DNA from: Lagopus muta
Taxonomy: Eukaryota > Chordata > Aves > Galliformes > Phasianidae
Length of the DNA: 64,000 bases
Direction: 5' to 3'
Assembly (NCBI RefSeq): GCF_023343835.1
Contig: NC_064443.1
Coordinates: forward strand, 11,594,001 to 11,658,000
How positions within the stretch are numbered: the first letter of the stretch is position 1; every line of letters starts with the position of its first letter. The notes beneath the pieces are model-generated. The model ran no database searches. It was not told the origin of the DNA and worked only from the letters and a program-made list of their open reading frames with translations. A program made the position numbers and the translations under genes. Shown one piece after another: positions 58,664 through 64,000 of this stretch.

Positions 58664-59775
58664 AGATTACGAAGCCTCTGGAAATTAGAGAGGAGAGGGA
58701 AGAGAGTGCAAGTCTGCCTCAAAGGAATAAATGAATGATCACTTGAAGTTTCAGGAATGATTGCTTGCCTAATACCTTTTTGCCTTCCTCACATTCTTTA
58801 GGTGGTGCTATGTGCCATTCAGAAATATAAGGCATGACTCTGAAATAGAGTTGATGAAGAGCTAGAGGTGATACACCTATATTCTGAGCCAGTGTACCAC
58901 AGCAGTAATGCTGCTAACACACACTACACCTTGAGTACTTCCTTATGGAAGAAGGGGAGACTTCCAAAACAAATTCTTTGTTTACTGAAGAGACATGTAG
59001 CTATTAATGCTAAGTTGCTTGAAATAATTGTTAGCAGTGTGTGCTTTACTCGCAGTGCCTAAGTTAGCAGCTGCACATACTGGTATCTACAAGCAGTGTC
59101 AAGTAGTGTTCTCATCTTATGCAGTGTTTTCAGTTGTGGATGTTTGCATGATGACAGCCATTTTAATGTTATGTGCACATGATGCAGCAAATAAGGAACA
59201 AAGCAGGTGAGATTAGAGTTATGTTTTGGTGGGTTGATAGGAGTTACAGATACTTAACAAGGTACTTACTACACACTGATCTTCTCTATAGAACTAGGGA
59301 AAAAGGAATTACTCTCAGACACTTATTATAAACTTGACTAAGGTAGCCAGTGGAGAAATGTTTGACTCACCTGAGCTTTTCTCTGAAAAACCCCTTTGTA
59401 ACTTTCCACTAAACATATCCCAAATGTAGGTTCACAAGTACAGCATGATTCACAGCAGCCCATGGTGTGCCTGATTCATCAAATGCTGCATCCTGGAGGT
59501 TCGATCCCTCACCTAAGAAATTTTATCAGAACTTCTAGGAACTCAATTACTCTGACACTAGGGGGAAATATGAAGGTGACACTGGCTCTGCAATCTTGTC
59601 TAACGTTATTCTAACTTCTGTTCCTCCGTTTTCTTGTAATATTATTGAACATTATCACATTTTAATTTGAGAAATTACTAATGCTAAGAGGCAAAAAAAA
59701 AGCACCTTTATTTTCTCCTGATTTTGTTGCAGTGTTACCAGAAGTCAATAAAGCTGGCTCCTGCTTGGCTTGAAT
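58664..59775 (+). terminator. SLC25A20: SLC25A20 3' UTR with two poly(A) signals
   Basis: AATAAA occurs at 58726-58731, 63 bases past the stop, and at 59747-59752. The second is followed within about 30 bases by a T/G-rich tract (GTGTGCTTTGGTTTATTTTT), the usual downstream element, so it is the stronger candidate. It would give a 3' UTR of about 1.1 kb. Confidence 0.6.
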
Positions 59776-62700
59776 GTGTGCTTTGGTTTATTTTTGTCTG
59801 GTCGTGCATGGTTAGTTTGGCAAAAATTTTCCAATTCTTAATTCTTAGATGTCAGTGGGAAATAGGCTGTGCCTTACTGCTTTTTATCTGCTTGCCTTTT
59901 AGCTTTCGGGTTTTTTGTTCTTTAAGTGATACTGGAAAATGAATGTTCTGCACTTAGCAGGACTCGAAAGGCAAACATGAGGTGCTGTAATAGCTGAAGC
60001 TCTTTAACTTCAAAGCCAGATGCTAAATAAAACCTCTTGTCTGTGGAAAGGATTTGATGTTTTTCAGGAAAAGGCCTGGACATGGATGTGGGGCTGCTTA
60101 GGGAAAGAATCTGTACTGTTGCCACACAGAAAGGGCAGCTGAGAGGTTGTTCTTGATTTGCTGTGACCTGTTTGTCTATGCTGTAAAGAAACAATCTCAC
60201 CTTGGCTTTCGACAAATGAGTTGTTCCTGAATACACCCCACCCAGTGCTGCTTTGGAAGCCCTGAATCGTGTTCTCCTTCCCAGTTCTTTGGAAGAGAGT
60301 CTGCCTTCCCCAGAGCCCACCTTCGTGATTTACAGGGAAAAGGTGGGAGGTGTGAAAGCAGTGAGGAAGCCCCTCGTATGGGAAAAGCCAGTTGCTTGGA
60401 GCTGCCCCAAATTCTCCCTGCTTTGTTAGCAGTGGCAGACCCTCCCCGTTCCTTGCTGCCTAGGAACCTGCTGCTGCTCCTGCTTCTCAAAGTCGCTGCT
60501 GTGGATGAATGAATTATGTAACGCTGAGTTAATGCTAGTTCAGAGAAAAAGTAATTAAAGGATGTTAATCTGTGGAACTGTTTTAAACACAGCTCTCTAG
60601 GTTTGTTGAGGCTAAATTCAAACTAATGTCAAGAGGACTAAGTCTGCTTTTATGGATGTATGTTTCCTAACCACCAAATGCTCTCCTTGGCTTTGATTCT
60701 CTAGTAATTCTGATCGCCTCTCTGACCTCTGTGTGGGAGCTGTGATGCCTCGAAGCGATTTGTCTCAGCTTTACGAAGTGTCATCAAGCTTCAATGTTTT
60801 ATTCCTCTTTACTGAAGTGTTACAGAAATAGCGACGTTCCTTGGGAGGGACAGAAGTGTGCAAACCCTGCATCTCCTTTCAAAATTCCAAATACTGATCT
60901 TTAACACTGTTTGTTCCACCTGTCCTGTCAACTAATGAATGCTTTGTGTTCAGCTTCTGATCTCATAGAAAGAACTAGAAAGAACTGAACTATAGTCTTG
61001 GCTGTAAGTGCTGTTCTAGATTGTTTGGGGTTTTTTTATGCAATTGCCCAGCAGATGGCTGTCTGGGGCTGTCAGCAAGATGGACAAAGCAGATCTAAAG
61101 GCAAGGTCAGAGGCAAGTTAGCAAGAGCACGGGCTGGTGCCTGGTGTTTCCACTCGTGGCAGCTTTCTGTGTCAGGCTTCAGAGGCATTATGTAGCAGGG
61201 CAGACAGGCAGCTGGAAGGTAGGAGCCTCTTCTGCCCATCTACCCTTATGAGGAAGACTGTCATTCTTTCGTCTTGTGGTGAGGGGGAACAGGAGACTTT
61301 TGTGAGCTGGGCTCTGTGAAGCCTTCTCTTAACCTGCAGTTGGCCTGCAGTTGAACCTTGGCTGTGCTGGCACCAGCTCAGTCTCACCTGCCTATAGCCT
61401 GAAGCAGGACTTGTTCTGAAAGACTGAGAGACTTCCCGCATTCTCTAATACTTCAGCTGCTACTAGTAACTATAAACTATCTCCCTTCTACCAAGCCATC
61501 CCTTTCTTTAATACCTACCTTTTAAATGTAACTTCATGTTTTTTAAGAACTTCAGATTCTTTTTCCAATTTCAGTTATCCTAATTGTATTATCCCCACCC
61601 TGATGATTTTACAGAGCTTTGTATTTTGCATGAAGAAATATTGTTTGTTTAATATGATCGACTCCATTTGGTGCTTCTAGTGAAGTTCAATACAGAAGAA
61701 AGAGAACAAGAATGAAGGGTTGCTTTGCAACAACAGCTGTGGGAGGAGAAATGTTTAAAGTAGGCTGATCAGACACATCTGCTTGTTTGTTCAAAAGCTC
61801 GAGAACTACTGAAAACTGATACGGCTATCCATCACTTCTTGCACAAGAAATTCCTGAGTTGCAGGTTGTTAAGAACTGGGAGTGTTCTACTAGGGAAGTC
61901 ACACAGAGTGCTTTACTTCTTGTGTTCTTTCCAGAAGTATCTGCTGTTGGCCACTGTCAGGTGCTTGTTCGGAAAGAATAGACAGACCTCAGATGCGACT
62001 GCTGAAAGTTGGGCTGGGTCCAACCCTCCCAAACTAGGGAGGATTGCTCAGGACTGCCTCTGGTTGGCTTATGAATATACCCAAGGACAGTGGCTGTGCA
62101 CCTCTCTGGACAACCTGCTTCAGTGTTAATCACCTTCACAGCAAAATACATTTCTCGTACATAAAGACAGAATTTCCCATTGCTGCTAGGAAAAGTCTGC
62201 CTCTGTCATCCACCGAGTCAGTCATTTCATCAACAAAAGCTGCTAGGCTGAGCAGGCTTGAAATCCCCACATCCAGATCCATGCCGACAGTTCTCTCACT
62301 CACCTTCTTGGCCTTCCAAGGAAATAACTTCCTGGAGGATCTGCTCCATTGCTTTCCCATGGATTGAGGTAGGGTTTACCAGGCTGTACTTCCCCAGATT
62401 GTTCTTGCTTTTCTTGAAGATTAGGCTCACATGTACTTTCTTCCAGTCCTCAGAAACCTTCCCTGATTACTGCAACTTTTCAAAGACACCAAGAGTGACC
62501 TTGCAGTGACATCAGCCAATTCACTCAGTAGTTGTGAATGTATCCCATGGGGTCTTGTGCACTTGTGTATACTACATTATTATGTTTTTAATGTTACCTA
62601 ACTCAATCCCTTGTGTCATGAAAGAATAAGTCCACGTTACTCCTGACTTTCACACTGGTCTCAGGGACTTGGGTTTGCAGAGGACATTCTTGCCATCAGC

Positions 62701-64000
62701 TGTGGAACAACAACCAGAATAAACTGGTAGCTGGTATTTTGGGACTGGTCCTAGAGCAAGTAATCTTTTACCATGGCCAAAATAGTCTCTTCCGGTGCTT
62801 CACAGCCACTGGGCAGGAATGTACCACATTTGTGCTGTGTGAGAAGGTTCTTCTCATGACACCTGGGTTCCAGCCATAATGCTGCTTCCTTTTACAGACC
62901 GCAAACAAAAAAGCCTGCTGGCTCAACAGCAAGAGGCTGCTGCTGCCATTGGATACGCTCTGCACTGAAGAACTTCAACAATGTTGCGCAATTGCTCCCA
63001 TTTGAAAATAGGCCCAGCTCCCTCTGCAGCTGCTTCACAGGGACTTTTGCTTCTGACATAGAGAGCTGCTAGGAGCTACTTCCCTCACAGTGTGAGCTCC
63101 CCCCATAGGCTGGGAAGCAAAGCTGTAAGGATCCCAGCCTCAGCCCCGGTCCCTGGGACACAGTACTGGTAGTCCTATCTGTGCAGACGGGCTGACTGCC
63201 TGCTCAAAGGCCTTGTAAGTGATTCTGGCTGAACCTTTTTGATGTCCTGGTTTTATGCCACGCTTTGTCTTTCTGTCCAGTAGACTCTTGATTAATCCTT
63301 GATTAAGCAGCCCAGTGAAGGAATGGGCTGCAGGGCAGAACACACTGCCTAACACTGCAGTCTTAAAAAAAAAAACAAAAACATTTCTAGGGCAGAAACT
63401 TTTGTGCATAACTGAGGACATTTTGCTCTGTCTCAGCGTGTTAGAACAATATAATTTGGCAATTACATCTCCAAACCTGGTGAAAATGTAAACCTTTATT
63501 AGTGGACAGACAGTGCTTTTACTAACGTCTCCACATCTAGTTTAGTTTAAGCAGTCTATAATTCATAGCTTCTCTTACTGGAAGAATGGCTATAAAGATC
63601 AGTATCAAAGTTACTGCAAAAGGCTACAGATAAGCTTTACTTCCCTTTGTAGATAACAGTTTGAATGTAAATTTGCTGAAGTACATGATGCTATTGCTAA
63701 CTGTAGGTATTACTGACCGGAAAGCTGAAATGTTCTGTTCTGTAATGACTGCTTCTCTGTCAGAGTGCTGAGTGCTGGCTTCTCTTATAGTGCTGCTGCT
63801 GCTCTGCATTTGAGAGAATTTGCGCACAAGCTGTTGATATCTAAATAAATGTTGAGCTGCCTGGCTATGGATACTCCAATGCTGAAAGCAGATCCTAGCA
63901 GCAGCATTTCTTTATAGCAGTATTTCCTAATGCAGTTTCCTAACAGTTATTTATTACTGGCAGGTGTTTGCTCCTTCCTCTCCATTTTGTATAGTCCAAA
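59776..64000. other. Intergenic DNA beyond SLC25A20
   Basis: I recognise no exon here. In human the next gene is PRKAR2A, which by synteny would lie further downstream on the plus strand, but no CpG island or matching coding sequence appears before 64000. The stretch contains a decayed CR1 copy near 62 kb. Confidence 0.5.
61995..62570 (-). repeat. Decayed CR1 LINE with reverse-transcriptase fragment
   Basis: The lower part (61995-62155) matches the CR1 3' region in reverse, with GGGTCCAACCCTCCC and CACCTCTCTGGACAACCTGC. The upper part translates on the minus strand to pieces of CR1 ORF2: VSEDWKKVHVSLIFKKSK, then NLGKYSLVNPTSIHGKAMEQ, then VDEMTDSVDD. These correspond to the CR1 reverse-transcriptase motifs around NYRPVSLTSIPGK and the following segment. 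Over 1 kb of ORF2 between the two parts is missing, and the reading frame is not intact. Confidence 0.8.

Noticed and set aside
59493-59510. GGTTCGATCCC, like a tRNA T-loop or polymerase III B box
   Set aside because: No A box or plausible acceptor stem lies at the right distance upstream, and the T-stem is imperfect. It is probably chance within the SLC25A20 3' UTR.
62600-62970. Possible extension of the CR1 copy or another repeat
   Set aside because: I could not match this stretch to a CR1 protein or 3' region with any confidence. A repeat-library search would decide.
59776-64000. Start of PRKAR2A, expected from human synteny
   Set aside because: No CpG island and no sequence encoding the regulatory-subunit N-terminus was found, so the gene presumably begins beyond the window.

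Overview
This window is vertebrate nuclear DNA, almost certainly from a bird. Four genes with GT-AG introns (plus one GC-AG intron) sit in the order known from human 3p21.31 (WDR6, P4HTM, ARIH2, SLC25A20). The interspersed repeats I can recognise are CR1 LINE remnants, the family typical of birds and reptiles, and the promoters are very GC-rich. A galliform such as chicken is my best guess, but the species cannot be fixed from the sequence alone.

Layout: WDR6 (62-3949, minus) is complete in its coding part and encodes the WD-repeat partner of a tRNA 2'-O-methyltransferase. P4HTM (4072-17339, minus) encodes an ER-membrane prolyl 4-hydroxylase with two EF-hands. Its 6.6-kb second intron holds a complete secreted Frizzled-related gene of the sizzled/crescent type on the opposite strand (12128-14291, plus), with its own TATA box, initiator and poly(A) signals. 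ARIH2 (21000-44911 coding, minus, with a non-coding first exon near 48.64 kb) encodes an RBR E3 ubiquitin ligase. SLC25A20 (49081-58663, plus) encodes the mitochondrial carnitine/acylcarnitine carrier. It is head-to-head with ARIH2 across a CpG-rich bidirectional promoter. From about 59.8 to 64 kb I see only intergenic DNA with a decayed CR1 copy.

All exon boundaries were worked out by hand. They use splice consensus, phase continuity and remembered human orthologue sequences, and every coding total divides by three (WDR6 1084 aa, P4HTM 472 aa, SFRP-like 308 aa, ARIH2 490 aa, SLC25A20 301 aa).

Five points stand out. The antisense SFRP gene nested in P4HTM is, as far as I know, absent from the human locus. 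The P4HTM poly(A) signal and the WDR6 start region are packed within about 40 bases. P4HTM has a 70-base GC-AG first intron, and a perfect RFX X-box lies next to its start codon. Three ZNF143-like elements lie in a row just inside SLC25A20 intron 1. Twin NAGNAG acceptors occur in the SFRP gene. The four syntenic genes act in separate processes (tRNA modification, ER hydroxylation, ubiquitination, mitochondrial fatty-acid import), so their proximity reflects conserved synteny and not an operon-like unit.
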